Source of the DNA: Salinimicrobium sp. TH3
Lineage (GTDB): Bacteria; Bacteroidota; Bacteroidia; Flavobacteriales; Flavobacteriaceae
DNA: 64,000 nt
Assembly (NCBI RefSeq): GCF_026676115.1
Contig: NZ_JAPONB010000013.1
Location: forward strand, 1 to 64,000
Direction of reading: 5' to 3'
Shown: piece by piece, positions 1 to 8,736 of the stretch
How the letters are laid out: every line of letters begins with the position of its first letter
How positions within the stretch are numbered: the stretch's first letter is position 1
Made by a program: the position numbers and the translations under genes
The notes under the pieces: generated by a model
The model's database searches: none
The model's input: the letters and a program-made list of their open reading frames with translations, nothing else
What the model was told of the DNA's origin: nothing

Positions 1-59
1 TTTAAGGTTTTTTTGACATTTTTAAAACCCCCAAAACTAAGATGCTGAAAATGACATTT

Positions 60-188
60 TTGAAGGGTGATAAAAAATCTAGATATACCAAGTTAGAAGT
101 TAGAGTTATGACGTTACCAGCTTTAAAAAAGAATAAAAAACTAAACTTCCTACTTCGTGTCTCGTATTTCGTACTTCGCTACGCGTTA
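60..188. repeat. low-complexity intergenic filler with short repeats
   Basis: The stretch repeats motifs such as AAGTTAGAAGTTAGAG and CTTCGTGTCTCGTATTTCG/TACTTCG. It has no codon bias or recognisable protein, and a short open frame across it is not credible. Such text is common between genes in flavobacteria. The rest of 1-293 holds nothing else I can name apart from the candidate RNA. Confidence 0.4.
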
Positions 189-286
189 GGGATAGCAGCG
201 GAAATCCTTTTTGGGAAGCATGGACAAAAAGATTGAAGCGAATAGCCCGGCCCCATCCAAGCGGCAGCGACGGTGGGAAAACGCCC
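189..286 (+). ncRNA. candidate structured RNA element (flavobacterial type)
   Basis: A G-rich segment begins GGGATAGCAGCGG and later carries GAAGCGAATAGCCC. The two parts can be drawn as one stem: GGG pairs with CCC, a purine-rich internal loop follows, and then AATC(C)TTTTT pairs with AAAAAGATT to close a hairpin. A second weak hairpin (CCCA-T-CC with GGTGGG) follows. I recall similar stretches recurring between genes in Flavobacteriaceae. It might correspond to the Flavo-1 RNA family, but I cannot check that. It lies antisense to and just beyond the porin gene end. A covariance-model search would decide. Confidence 0.35.
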
Positions 287-293
287 AAAAGAT

Positions 294-2234
294 CTACATG
301 AAGAAATTCCAGACCAGTCCAAATCTTACTCCAAAGTCACGATAAGGATATAAAGGCGCAGAAAAATTATTGTTTCCCTGGATCAAATCGTTCAAATGTT
401 CCAGCTTGAAAAAAATGCGGGCCTGTCTTATCTTTCCGTTAAAGAAGAAATCTACAGTTGGAAAGCCGTCAAACTCCTGTTCGTTCTGTACATAAAATTC
501 AGCCAGAACGGGATCATACCCATTCAGGTTATACCCGGTAAAATAGTTTAAAGTAAAACCGGTTTGAAGGTAGAGCGCCCGCTGAAACCAATGATCTCTA
601 TAATACAAGGTGTTCCTGGTAACCAGATCTGGCACATTAAACACCTGCCCCCCGTCAAGTACGGACTGGAAAAGTACGGTATTGTTGAGAGCAAATTTCC
701 CTAAACTAAATTCACGCTGTCCCTTCACTTTTATGTAACTCACCTGTCCTTCGTGCTGAAAAGGTTGGACACTCCCCAATTCATCAAGAGCAAAGTACGC
801 CATATCATTTATGGTAGTAAACTCAAGGTTTGCATTTAGCAGCTGTGGTGCCCATAAGTCGAATCCTAGGGACTGCCTGCTTTCATTCGAAAACGAGGTT
901 TCCCAGTTATAGTTTATATAATCACTTTGATATAAAAGGAAATTGTAATTAGGTGCACGATCATTAATATTGGCCGTGGCGGCAATAGAGAAATCTGGCG
1001 AAAGCACATAAGCAAGCCTTGCACCAAGGTCATAACCTTTAAGATCCCCAATTAAATTAATCATCCCATTACCTTTGAACTGGAAGCCGCCTAAGGTTCC
1101 TGTGTAATCCCCTCCTGCTGAAATAATATTTCCCTGCAGCCTATTTGTGATAAACCCATCCTCAAGGTCAAGGACTGTATTGTAACCATAATCATAATTG
1201 GTATGCCTCCCCCTGGCCACAATCTGCGCAAGGTTTCCTGCTGTAAATCCAACATAAACCTCATTAGAAGTAGATGTAAGGCGGGTTTCATCTCTAATAC
1301 CCACCTCTTCGAAAGAGGGTCCAAATATTTCATTGGCATTTTCCTGCTGAAACCTGTATTTCTTATAAGTATGATTCAGCCGGTGACCGATTGTCAAATT
1401 TCTCTGGGCCAGGGAATCATTCCTCTTATACAAAGCATAGGAATGATCCAGAAAGAATCTTTTCCCGTACAGGGTGGACTGTGCATCCTGAAAATTTACA
1501 TCCAGGCGCGAACGATCTTCGAATTCGGGGTTTTTAGCAATATATTGTTCAAGAGAAGCATCTGTGAGTCCTCCGTTCTCTTCGTTGAGAAGATCCTGCG
1601 AGACAAAATGCGTCTGCAGGCTGTATTTTTCATTAGGGGAATTATAACTTAGGGTAGCACGAAAATTACCCGTACTGCTGAGTAAATGCTTATATCGTCC
1701 CAGGGATCGAAGACCTTTGTAGGCTATTGAAAAATTCAAATTTGGAGAAGTATTAACTGTAAAAAGGGCATCTACTGCCTGCCCCTGTTCAAAAACCGTT
1801 TTAAAAAATAATTCGGTAAACGGCGTAGGAACGTTATAATAGAAAATATCCTCTACTTCCATGAAGTTATAATGTCTTGCCCTGGCACCAAATTGAGGCA
1901 GAACATAACGTTCATCGAGAAAATCATAAGTAAGCCTATTATAGGATCTACCCACGTTGGAAAAGGGCAGTAAACCAAAATTATCTTTCCTGAGGTAGTT
2001 AAACCGGTAATCTTTATAAATGCTAAGGGTCGTATCGACTATGGTCGTATCATTTTCTACAGAAACGATTTTATAAAGTTCAATAGGGGCTCTTTCAACT
2101 TCAGGGCCCTTTTCCCCTGCATCCATCTCACGCTCGTTACCAGTTGCACCTGAACGGGTAAGTTTTCTTTCCTGAGCCATACCCCAAATAGGGATTAACA
2201 ATAAATAGAGAAATAAGAGTTGCTTTTTCTTCAT
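294..2234 (-). CDS. putative porin (Porin_10 family), outer membrane beta-barrel
   Basis: The protein has about 646 residues and starts with a signal peptide (MKKKQLLFLYLLLIPIWGMAQ, cut near residue 20). The body is rich in alternating aromatic and polar strands and ends in a short aromatic strand (RFGLVWNFFM), as outer membrane barrels do. Length and sequence flavour match the Bacteroidota putative porin family, whose substrate is unknown. I chose the ATG at 2234 because an earlier in-frame ATG would put 22 unrelated residues before a clean signal peptide. A TACTTTTG box lies 17 nt upstream. A terminator separates it from the susC operon, so it is probably its own unit. Confidence 0.8.
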   Translation of the reverse strand: MKKKQLLFLYLLLIPIWGMAQERKLTRSGATGNEREMDAGEKGPEVERAPIELYKIVSVENDTTIVDTTLSIYKDYRFNYLRKDNFGLLPFSNVGRSYNRLTYDFLDERYVLPQFGARARHYNFMEVEDIFYYNVPTPFTELFFKTVFEQGQAVDALFTVNTSPNLNFSIAYKGLRSLGRYKHLLSSTGNFRATLSYNSPNEKYSLQTHFVSQDLLNEENGGLTDASLEQYIAKNPEFEDRSRLDVNFQDAQSTLYGKRFFLDHSYALYKRNDSLAQRNLTIGHRLNHTYKKYRFQQENANEIFGPSFEEVGIRDETRLTSTSNEVYVGFTAGNLAQIVARGRHTNYDYGYNTVLDLEDGFITNRLQGNIISAGGDYTGTLGGFQFKGNGMINLIGDLKGYDLGARLAYVLSPDFSIAATANINDRAPNYNFLLYQSDYINYNWETSFSNESRQSLGFDLWAPQLLNANLEFTTINDMAYFALDELGSVQPFQHEGQVSYIKVKGQREFSLGKFALNNTVLFQSVLDGGQVFNVPDLVTRNTLYYRDHWFQRALYLQTGFTLNYFTGYNLNGYDPVLAEFYVQNEQEFDGFPTVDFFFNGKIRQARIFFKLEHLNDLIQGNNNFSAPLYPYRDFGVRFGLVWNFFM

Positions 2235-2251
2235 AGGAATGATCAATGGAA

Positions 2252-2259
2252 CAAAAGTA
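2252..2259 (-). promoter_or_regulatory. -7 box for the porin gene
   Basis: On the minus strand this reads TACTTTTG, matching the Bacteroidota TAnnTTTG consensus, 17 nt before the chosen ATG. No clear TTG partner box is visible at the usual distance, so the call is tentative. It supports the shorter start. Confidence 0.35.
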
Positions 2260-2310
2260 TGATAATTGGAAGAATTAGGGGCAGGTGACTTCACAGGCAT
2301 TCAAAAAAAA

Positions 2311-2335
2311 GAGGCTGCCTTTGAAAGACAGCCTC
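2311..2335 (-). terminator. rho-independent terminator of the susC-susD-lipoprotein operon
   Basis: GAGGCTG pairs with CAGCCTC, the stem continues as CTTT/AAAG after one mismatch, and on the minus strand eight T follow (A run at 2303-2310). It sits 25 bp past the lipoprotein stop and closes the operon before the porin gene. Confidence 0.8.
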
Positions 2336-2360
2336 TAAATTTTTCTAAAAATGAGAATTT

Positions 2361-3194
2361 TTAGGCATCCCCACCATCAGTGTCTCCACCATCAGTGTCT
2401 CCACCATCAGTGTCTCCACCATCAGTGTCTCCACCATCAGTGTCTCCACCATCTACTGATGCCCCATCGGCTGTAATTGTAAAATCAACAGTTTCAGTTG
2501 ATCCAAAATCTCCAGGAACTACAGCAAAATCTTCTCCGGCATAGCTTAAGGTAACCGATCCAACATTAGGATAGGTTAAACCGTCACCGTAAGAATCATT
2601 TATGGTCATTGTGTATGCTCCCTCATCAAGACAAAGGGATCTTGAAGCACTTTCAGTACCATCTTCATAACCACCACCAGTAACTATAACTTCACCATCA
2701 GCATTTGCTAATGACCAGCTAAATTCACTTGCGTAGCCATCAAATTCGAAATCAGCAACGAATTCTGTTCCCACACAGGTACGAGTTACAGTAATAGTGT
2801 AAGGGTCTCCCACATAAAGACCTTCCTCTCCTGAAATCGCAATAACCAGGTTTTTACCAGTCAAGCCAAGGTCCATGTCAGATACATCCACGGTAAAAGT
2901 GCCTTCATTAGTACCTCCCGGTACCGTTACTGTGGCAGGAAGTGTGTACCCGGCTGCGTCAATTGTGGTTCCATCAGCGGCAACCAAATCAAATGTCCTG
3001 TCGCTACCTGTTACATTCGCCGTATAAACAGTTACTTCATGACTTGTTGTCCCACCTATTTCGACACCAACTCCAACTGGATTTTCAGCTTCAAAAGTAA
3101 CATAATTAGGCGCTGTGAAATCATCGTCGCTGCTACATCCAACAACAAAGGATGCTGTAATAGCCGCTATAAATAATATTAATTGTCTTTTCAT
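2361..3194 (-). CDS. SusCD-linked surface lipoprotein with DTDGG repeat tail
   Basis: This 277-residue protein has a lipoprotein signal (MKRQLILFIAAITASFVVGC, acylated Cys at 20) followed by SSDDD, an acidic stretch typical of surface-exposed Bacteroidota lipoproteins. Residues about 30-140 look like a beta-sandwich of the Calx-beta kind. Residues about 145-240 form a second beta domain with LCLDEGAYTMTINDSYGDGL, a motif seen in secreted flavobacterial proteins. The C-terminus is five perfect DTDGG repeats. It lies 14 bp after susD in the same operon, the usual place for a surface glycan- or ligand-binding lipoprotein. Its ligand cannot be told from the sequence. The Asp-rich tail could bind calcium (inference). 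Confidence 0.75.
   Translation of the reverse strand: MKRQLILFIAAITASFVVGCSSDDDFTAPNYVTFEAENPVGVGVEIGGTTSHEVTVYTANVTGSDRTFDLVAADGTTIDAAGYTLPATVTVPGGTNEGTFTVDVSDMDLGLTGKNLVIAISGEEGLYVGDPYTITVTRTCVGTEFVADFEFDGYASEFSWSLANADGEVIVTGGGYEDGTESASRSLCLDEGAYTMTINDSYGDGLTYPNVGSVTLSYAGEDFAVVPGDFGSTETVDFTITADGASVDGGDTDGGDTDGGDTDGGDTDGGDTDGGDA
2371..2452. repeat. 15-bp perfect tandem repeat in lipoprotein gene
   Basis: The unit CCACCATCAGTGTCT occurs five times without a single change, plus a 7-bp partial copy. On the coding strand each unit encodes DTDGG. Because 15 is a multiple of three, slippage would change tail length without breaking the frame. Confidence 0.95.
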
Positions 3195-3208
3195 AATATT
3201 TGTTAAGT

Positions 3209-4630
3209 TTATCTGTTAGCGTTTACAGAATCGTCAATTGCGTCGTTCGCATCGATCTCATCCTGAGGAACTTTAAGGAAGAACCTCTTATCATCCGCAG
3301 CAAGGTCAACAACCACACGGTGGTTAGCATCTCTGAAGATACCTCTTCTTAGACGTTTAGCATCGAACCACTCTACTCCTATTTCACCGTAAAGTTCTTT
3401 TCTTCTTTCGACTAAAATCTCTTCTAAAACAACTTGCCCGGTTGCACCAGACTTTACAGCCTGAGGATCACGGTTAAGCTGCAACTTATAAAGAAGGTCA
3501 TGAGCAGCGTCAACCTGCCCCTGCCAGTAAAGCGCCTCAGCTTCGATAAGAATCATCTCTGCGTATCTCATTATAGCAAAGTCAACACCAAAATCAACAA
3601 AGTTAAATTTTGTAGTGATGTAGTTCTGCCATGAAACATCTGGATTGTATGCTAAGAAAAGCTTACGAACATCTGTATCACTAAACTCATCAACAAAGTT
3701 ACTGTTGATATATGTTCCCTGATAGGAAGGATGCTCAAAATCGGCCTGTGCATGCGGTGCACTAAAATAGTACATCGTTTGATCTGCATACTGAGGCATA
3801 GCCCATAACCACTCGGGGTTTGACATTTCATTGAAACCATCATCATAGGTAGAGGCATCTAAAACCGCTGAAACATCACCTCCGTAGGCAGCATTTGCCA
3901 TCTCTTCGGCACCTTCCCAATTCTCGGTTACCTGATAAACTCTCGCCAGTATACCCTGAGCGACAGCTTTATTGATATAAGATTTATTTAATCTTGAATC
4001 ATTAAGCCCGTCAACAGCAGTAGTAAGATCTGAAATGATCAAGTCATACATTTCCTGTAGAGTTGACATAGGCTTTCCTTCCAAAGACAACTCCAAATAA
4101 ATAGGAGGTGCAGGTAAAGTGGCATCATATGTATAAGTGTGTTGGAATTCCATAGCCAACTGGAAGTAGTAGAAAGCGCGTAGTGCGAGACCCTGCCCCA
4201 TTAGTTCAGCTTTTTCTTCATCTGAAAGAGTTTCAGAAGCTTCAATTCCATTGATCAGGGTGTTAGCCTGATTGATCATAAAATAAGGGAATTCCCAGCT
4301 AAAATTAGTTCTCCTGTAGGTAGGCTCCCTATTTGCCTGCTCATAATCAAACCTGAACCATGTTGGTCCCTGAATAATATCATTACCCTTAACCGCACGT
4401 GCATAATACATGGAGTTTATTCCACCGGCATCATGACCAGTAGTAAATTGATCTCTGGCTGCTCTATGGATACCAGAAATATAGGCTTCCACACCAGCAC
4501 GAGAATTGAAAACAACCTCCTCAGAAACCTGGCCCGCAGGCTTTGGTTCCTCCAAATATTCCTCTGAACACCCTACTATTGAAAATAGAATCCCCAAAAG
4601 AAAAAATGATTTAAACAAATTTTTTCTCAT
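3209..4630 (-). CDS. RagB/SusD family nutrient-uptake lipoprotein
   Basis: SusD-like proteins cap a SusC barrel and bind its ligand at the cell surface. This one has 473 residues, with a lipobox (FSIVGC, Cys at 21) followed by SEEYLEEPKP, a standard SusD N-terminus. The helical body includes a typical pattern near residue 150 (QGLALRAFYYFQLAMEFQHTY) and ends in the family's RRKELYGE-W-D-KR-RRG section. It lies 12 bp downstream of susC. No glycoside hydrolase, sulfatase or peptidase shares the operon, so the substrate cannot be inferred. Confidence 0.93.
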   Translation of the reverse strand: MRKNLFKSFFLLGILFSIVGCSEEYLEEPKPAGQVSEEVVFNSRAGVEAYISGIHRAARDQFTTGHDAGGINSMYYARAVKGNDIIQGPTWFRFDYEQANREPTYRRTNFSWEFPYFMINQANTLINGIEASETLSDEEKAELMGQGLALRAFYYFQLAMEFQHTYTYDATLPAPPIYLELSLEGKPMSTLQEMYDLIISDLTTAVDGLNDSRLNKSYINKAVAQGILARVYQVTENWEGAEEMANAAYGGDVSAVLDASTYDDGFNEMSNPEWLWAMPQYADQTMYYFSAPHAQADFEHPSYQGTYINSNFVDEFSDTDVRKLFLAYNPDVSWQNYITTKFNFVDFGVDFAIMRYAEMILIEAEALYWQGQVDAAHDLLYKLQLNRDPQAVKSGATGQVVLEEILVERRKELYGEIGVEWFDAKRLRRGIFRDANHRVVVDLAADDKRFFLKVPQDEIDANDAIDDSVNANR

Positions 4631-4642
4631 TTTAATTTTTTT

Positions 4643-7600
4643 TTAAAATTTAACGTTCAATCCTAATGACACAGTCTTTAAGATATAGGATCTACTGTTT
4701 GTAGTACCGCTAATACTTTGCTCTGGATCAACTCCTTCATGTGTCTGCCATGTATAAAGATTATCTCCTCTAAGATAAAGACGGAAAGAAGATAAATCAA
4801 GGCTTTCAACAGTATTCTGAGGAAGATTGTATCCTAAAGTTATTGCTTTTAACCTTACGTAATCATTATCAAACAAAAATCTTGTCGATGTAGAAGCAAA
4901 ATTCTGGTTAGCATTCAAAAGCTTAGGTACCTCTGTAATGTCTCCAGGCTGTTGCCATCTTGCAGCAAGATCAGGAGATTGCTGATAACCCAATGTTGCG
5001 AAACCGGTCATTAAACCTGCATAGTCATAGTCATACAATTGAGCTCCAAAGCTAAAGTTAAACAAAGCATTTAAGTCGAAGTTCTTATACTTGAAATCTG
5101 TAGAGAAACCTCCAATAATATCAGGTAAAGATTCTCCCACGTAATATCTGTCAGCTTCTGAATAGTCATCGGTAAGAACTCTTTCTCCAGTTGGCTCCCC
5201 TTCTGCATTTTCAACATCCATATACCAAAGGGCCATTCCTGTTGCAGGATCAACTCCGGCATATTCCTGGATCCAGAATTCATAAAGAGATCTTCCTTCT
5301 TCCCATCTCTTAGTTCCGCTAATGAAAGACTCCTGAGTAAGTTCAGTAATCTCATTGTTATCCATAGAGAAATTCACACTAGTTGACCAGGAAAAATCAT
5401 CAGTAATAATATTTCTGGTTCTCAACATGAACTCCAATCCATAGTTCCTGATACTCCCCACATTTGTGGTAATATCGGTATTACCTGTAGAAGGCGCTAA
5501 TGGCTGAGAATAGATCAAATCAACTGACTCTTTGTTATAGTATTCAGCACTACCTTCAACTCTATTATTCCACAAAGTAAAATCAAGTCCTACGTTAAGC
5601 ATAGCAGTAGTCTCCCAAGTTAACAATGGATCAACAACGCCTCCTAAAAGAACTCCGGTGTTCTCTCCCTGGTTCCATCCAGTTTCAAAAGCCTGAATAT
5701 ATGGGAAATACAGAACGTTTCCATCCGCATCAAGAATGTTATTATTTCCTAGTTCTCCATACGAACCTTTTAATTTAAGATAGCTAAGAACTGGACTGTC
5801 ATTCAGGAAGTTCTCATCAGAAATAACCCATGAACCACCAACGGAATAAAAATCTCCCCAACGTGTATCAGATGAAAATCTTGAGGAACCGTCTCTACGG
5901 TAAGAACCTTCAATAAAATATTTATCGGCATAATTATACCCTACACGTCCAAGATATCCCACAAGTCGCTCCATATTTATAGCTCCAGCAGCTTCGGTTG
6001 GTGTTGTTCTACCGCTTAAAGAAAACACATTTGGAAGGAATCCTTCTCCGGCAGCATCAAACTCGTCAAACTCAACCTCGTAAGCCTCCACAATTGCATC
6101 TGCATTAATAGAGTGATTACCAAACGTCTTATTGAAGTTTAAGGAATTAATGAAGTTGATTGTAGTTGTGATATCCCGATTCTGTGTAATTCTACCTCCA
6201 ACGTTAGAAGCATAACCTACTTCGGTATCAGCATAAACATAGCTATCAAAAATATACTGCTCGTAAGATAGGTTTGATTTGAAAGACAGATAATCTGTGA
6301 AAGTTAATTCTGCAAACCCATTAGCGTTGATATTGTGTCTTTTATTTAAGGTTTTATACTTGTATAAAGAACCAACAGCATTTTCGTTATTAAACACTGG
6401 TCTTGAAGCGTTAACTAAACCTTCATTTTGACCATAGTCATAGATAGGATTTCCAAAACCATCCAGGATCAGTGCACCTTGTTCATCTCTTCTGTACAAT
6501 GGATAAAGTGAAGCTACACTGTAAATCCACTGAATAGAACTCTGATATGAGCTTCCTGACTGGCTCGGATAGTTTTGGCTGGAGGTAGAATAAGCTGTAT
6601 TAAGGCCAACCTTTAACCAATCTCTTACATCACTTTCAAGATTTAAACGGGTTGTTACTCTTTCAAAGTTTGATTCCTTTACAGAACCTTCCTGCTCAAG
6701 ATAGTTTGCAGAAAGAAAATATCTTGTTTTTTCACCCCCACCATTTAAACCAACTGTATATTCCTGGCGAAGGGCAGCACTGCGTAGAATTTCATCCTCC
6801 CAATCTGTTTCCCATAGTAGATTAGCACCGGGAACAAGATTTCCACTAGCATCAACGGGCTGCGCCACATCATAAGGGTTGTACCCAAGCTGGCTAATTA
6901 GGTTATTTGAAGCCAACTGCCCTGCAGTTGCAGGATCATTACCTGCTGCCACGTAAGCATTTCTTGAAGCCTCCCAGGCATAGCCCATGTATTGATTAGT
7001 TCCCAATACATCATGCAACTCAACAGCCGGTGTGGAAATACCACCTACAGCTGTAACTGTGAGTACAGGCTCAGAATTAAAAGCTCCTTTTTTAGTTGTA
7101 ATCACGATCACCCCGTTAGAACCACGAGATCCATAAAGAGCAGTTGAAGATGCATCCTTAAGCACGTTCATTGACTCAATCTGGTCGGCACTAATGGAGT
7201 TAATGTTACCATTAAATGGCGCACCATCAACAATAATTAACGGCTCGGCACTTGCATTAATAGAACCAATCCCACGAATCCTTATTGTTGGGTTCTCCCC
7301 CGGCTGTCCACCAGAAGTCAACATGTTCACCCCTGGAACATTTCCTTGAAGCGCACTGGTAACACTTGTTAACTGCTGCTCTTCAAGAACCTCTTCTCCA
7401 AGAGAAACAACAGATCCTACAATAGATCTCTTACTTTGAGTACCGTAAGCAACCACGATTACTTCTTCAAGCTGCGCTGCGTCTTCCTCTAAAGTAAGAT
7501 CCACTCTGGTAGTGGACTCATCAATAACATATTCCGCAGTTTTAAAACCTAGGTAGGAAAACACAAGAACTTCACCTTCGCTTGCCCTTATTGAATAATT

Positions 7601-7777
7601 TCCATCAAAATCACTCTGAGTACCCCGAGAGGTATTCTTCACCAGAACGTTCACACCAGGCAGAGGCATTCCCTCGCCGTTGGTTACCGTCCCGGTAATC
7701 AAATTGTCTTGTGCAAAGGCAATTTGCACGACTAACACCAGTAAAAGTGTTAGAATTCCACTTAATTTTCTTTTCAT
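4643..7777 (-). CDS. SusC/RagA family TonB-linked outer membrane transporter
   Basis: This is a TonB-dependent barrel of about 1044 residues. A signal peptide (MKRKLSGILTLLLVLVVQIAFAQ) is followed by a carboxypeptidase-regulatory-like domain (about residues 24-105, ITGTVTNGEGMPLPGVNVLV). Next comes the plug (about 115-235), with the SusC signature EEVIVVAYGTQSKRSIVGSV, PTIRIRGIGSINASAEPLI and SRGSNGVIVITTKKG, then a 22-strand type barrel. The ATG at 7777 is chosen because it begins the signal peptide. An earlier in-frame ATG at 7849 would overlap the promoter. It moves ligands together with the SusD partner downstream, using TonB energy. Confidence 0.95.
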   Translation of the reverse strand: MKRKLSGILTLLLVLVVQIAFAQDNLITGTVTNGEGMPLPGVNVLVKNTSRGTQSDFDGNYSIRASEGEVLVFSYLGFKTAEYVIDESTTRVDLTLEEDAAQLEEVIVVAYGTQSKRSIVGSVVSLGEEVLEEQQLTSVTSALQGNVPGVNMLTSGGQPGENPTIRIRGIGSINASAEPLIIVDGAPFNGNINSISADQIESMNVLKDASSTALYGSRGSNGVIVITTKKGAFNSEPVLTVTAVGGISTPAVELHDVLGTNQYMGYAWEASRNAYVAAGNDPATAGQLASNNLISQLGYNPYDVAQPVDASGNLVPGANLLWETDWEDEILRSAALRQEYTVGLNGGGEKTRYFLSANYLEQEGSVKESNFERVTTRLNLESDVRDWLKVGLNTAYSTSSQNYPSQSGSSYQSSIQWIYSVASLYPLYRRDEQGALILDGFGNPIYDYGQNEGLVNASRPVFNNENAVGSLYKYKTLNKRHNINANGFAELTFTDYLSFKSNLSYEQYIFDSYVYADTEVGYASNVGGRITQNRDITTTINFINSLNFNKTFGNHSINADAIVEAYEVEFDEFDAAGEGFLPNVFSLSGRTTPTEAAGAINMERLVGYLGRVGYNYADKYFIEGSYRRDGSSRFSSDTRWGDFYSVGGSWVISDENFLNDSPVLSYLKLKGSYGELGNNNILDADGNVLYFPYIQAFETGWNQGENTGVLLGGVVDPLLTWETTAMLNVGLDFTLWNNRVEGSAEYYNKESVDLIYSQPLAPSTGNTDITTNVGSIRNYGLEFMLRTRNIITDDFSWSTSVNFSMDNNEITELTQESFISGTKRWEEGRSLYEFWIQEYAGVDPATGMALWYMDVENAEGEPTGERVLTDDYSEADRYYVGESLPDIIGGFSTDFKYKNFDLNALFNFSFGAQLYDYDYAGLMTGFATLGYQQSPDLAARWQQPGDITEVPKLLNANQNFASTSTRFLFDNDYVRLKAITLGYNLPQNTVESLDLSSFRLYLRGDNLYTWQTHEGVDPEQSISGTTNSRSYILKTVSLGLNVKF

Positions 7778-7846
7778 TTTATGAATTATTTGAATTAGCC
7801 AGTGCCAAAAATGGTAATAAAATCTTAATAAAACAAGACAATGACA

Positions 7847-7874
7847 CAAACTTACTTGTTAAAGATTTAACAAG
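7847..7874 (-). promoter_or_regulatory. susC promoter with overlapping 20-bp palindromic operator
   Basis: On the minus strand, TTG (end of the palindrome) is followed 16 nt later by TAAGTTTG (7847-7854), a TAnnTTTG box. Between and including the TTG lies a palindrome, CTTGTTAAA-GA-TTTAACAAG on the plus strand (7855-7874), with perfect 9-bp arms directly abutting the -7 box. A dimeric regulator bound there would block or govern the susCD operon. The 5' leader would be about 65 nt. Confidence 0.5.
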
Positions 7875-8025
7875 TTTATTGGTTGTCAAGATTATTCATA
7901 ATCATTTTGATAGAAAAGGGACCCAGATACTACCAGAACTACCAAAATCGCCGAATTTTAAAAGGAATAAAACATTAAATTCTAAAGTGTGTAATTTTAA
8001 ACAACCTTTTCTTCCTCCTGTATTT

Positions 8026-8053
8026 TTGGGGCTGCACTTATTTCCTATTTTTG
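8026..8053 (+). promoter_or_regulatory. promoter for rnhB
   Basis: TTG at 8026-8028 is followed after 17 nt by TATTTTTG at 8046-8053, the Bacteroidota promoter pattern, about 60 nt before the rnhB ATG. The divergent gap 7778-8113 (336 bp) holds only this, the susC promoter and its palindrome. A weak open frame crossing it has no protein character. Confidence 0.45.
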
Positions 8054-8113
8054 TACTACCGGAAATATTTTCCCGATCCTGAATAAAGTATTACCCTACA
8101 GCACCTTAACAAC

Positions 8114-8713
8114 ATGTTAGCAAAAAGTTTCTCAAAATTACCACTGGAGTGCGGCACAGATGAAGCCGGGAGAGGCTGCCTGGCAGGGCCGGTTACAGCA
8201 GCGGCAGTAATCCTGCCCCCAGGATTTCGTAATAAGCTTATTAATGACTCTAAACAGCTAAATTCAATTTCACGAAATGAACTGCAGGGAATAATTAAAA
8301 AGAAAGCTGTTTGTTATTCGGTACACCATATTTATATGGAGGAGATCGATGAGATCAATATCTTGAATGCATCTATCCTGGCGATGCATAAATGTATAGA
8401 CAATCTGAATCCTGTTCCCGAATTTATTATTGTTGATGGCAATAGATTTAAAACATACCGGGAAGTGCCTCACGAATGTATAATAAAAGGAGATGGGAAA
8501 TTTTTGAGCATTGCGGCCGCTTCAATCCTGGCAAAGACTTACCGGGATGAATTCATGATAAAAATACATGAGGAATATCCAATGTATAACTGGAAACAGA
8601 ATAAAGGATACCCTACTGTAGAGCATCGTGAAGCCATAAAGAAATATGGAATCACAAAATACCATCGTAAAAGCTTTAAACTCCTTCCTGAACAATTGGA
8701 GCTTTCCCTTTAA
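8114..8713 (+). CDS. rnhB: ribonuclease HII
   Basis: RNase HII cuts the RNA strand of RNA/DNA hybrids and removes single ribonucleotides from DNA. The 199-residue protein shows the family start GTDEAGRG (Asp16, Glu17), the VDGN motif near residue 110 and [21 protein letters not shown], with later conserved HP-like and YPT segments. The length is typical. The next gene, for a large lipoprotein, starts 23 bp later on the same strand and probably shares the transcript. Confidence 0.96.
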   Translation: MLAKSFSKLPLECGTDEAGRGCLAGPVTAAAVILPPGFRNKLINDSKQLNSISRNELQGIIKKKAVCYSVHHIYMEEIDEINILNASILAMHKCIDNLNPVPEFIIVDGNRFKTYREVPHECIIKGDGKFLSIAAASILAKTYRDEFMIKIHEEYPMYNWKQNKGYPTVEHREAIKKYGITKYHRKSFKLLPEQLELSL

Positions 8714-8736
8714 AAATTTTTCACCTAAACCTTCCC

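Noticed and set aside
42-236. A 64-codon open frame at the left edge
   Set aside because: It runs through short repeats and into the candidate RNA; no protein-like pattern or promoter supports it.
2371-2452. The 15-bp repeats as a possible CRISPR array
   Set aside because: Units are contiguous with no spacers and encode an in-frame peptide repeat.
7711-8082. A plus-strand open frame of 123 codons across the susC-rnhB gap
   Set aside because: It starts inside susC on the other strand and crosses both promoters and the palindrome; composition is not coding.
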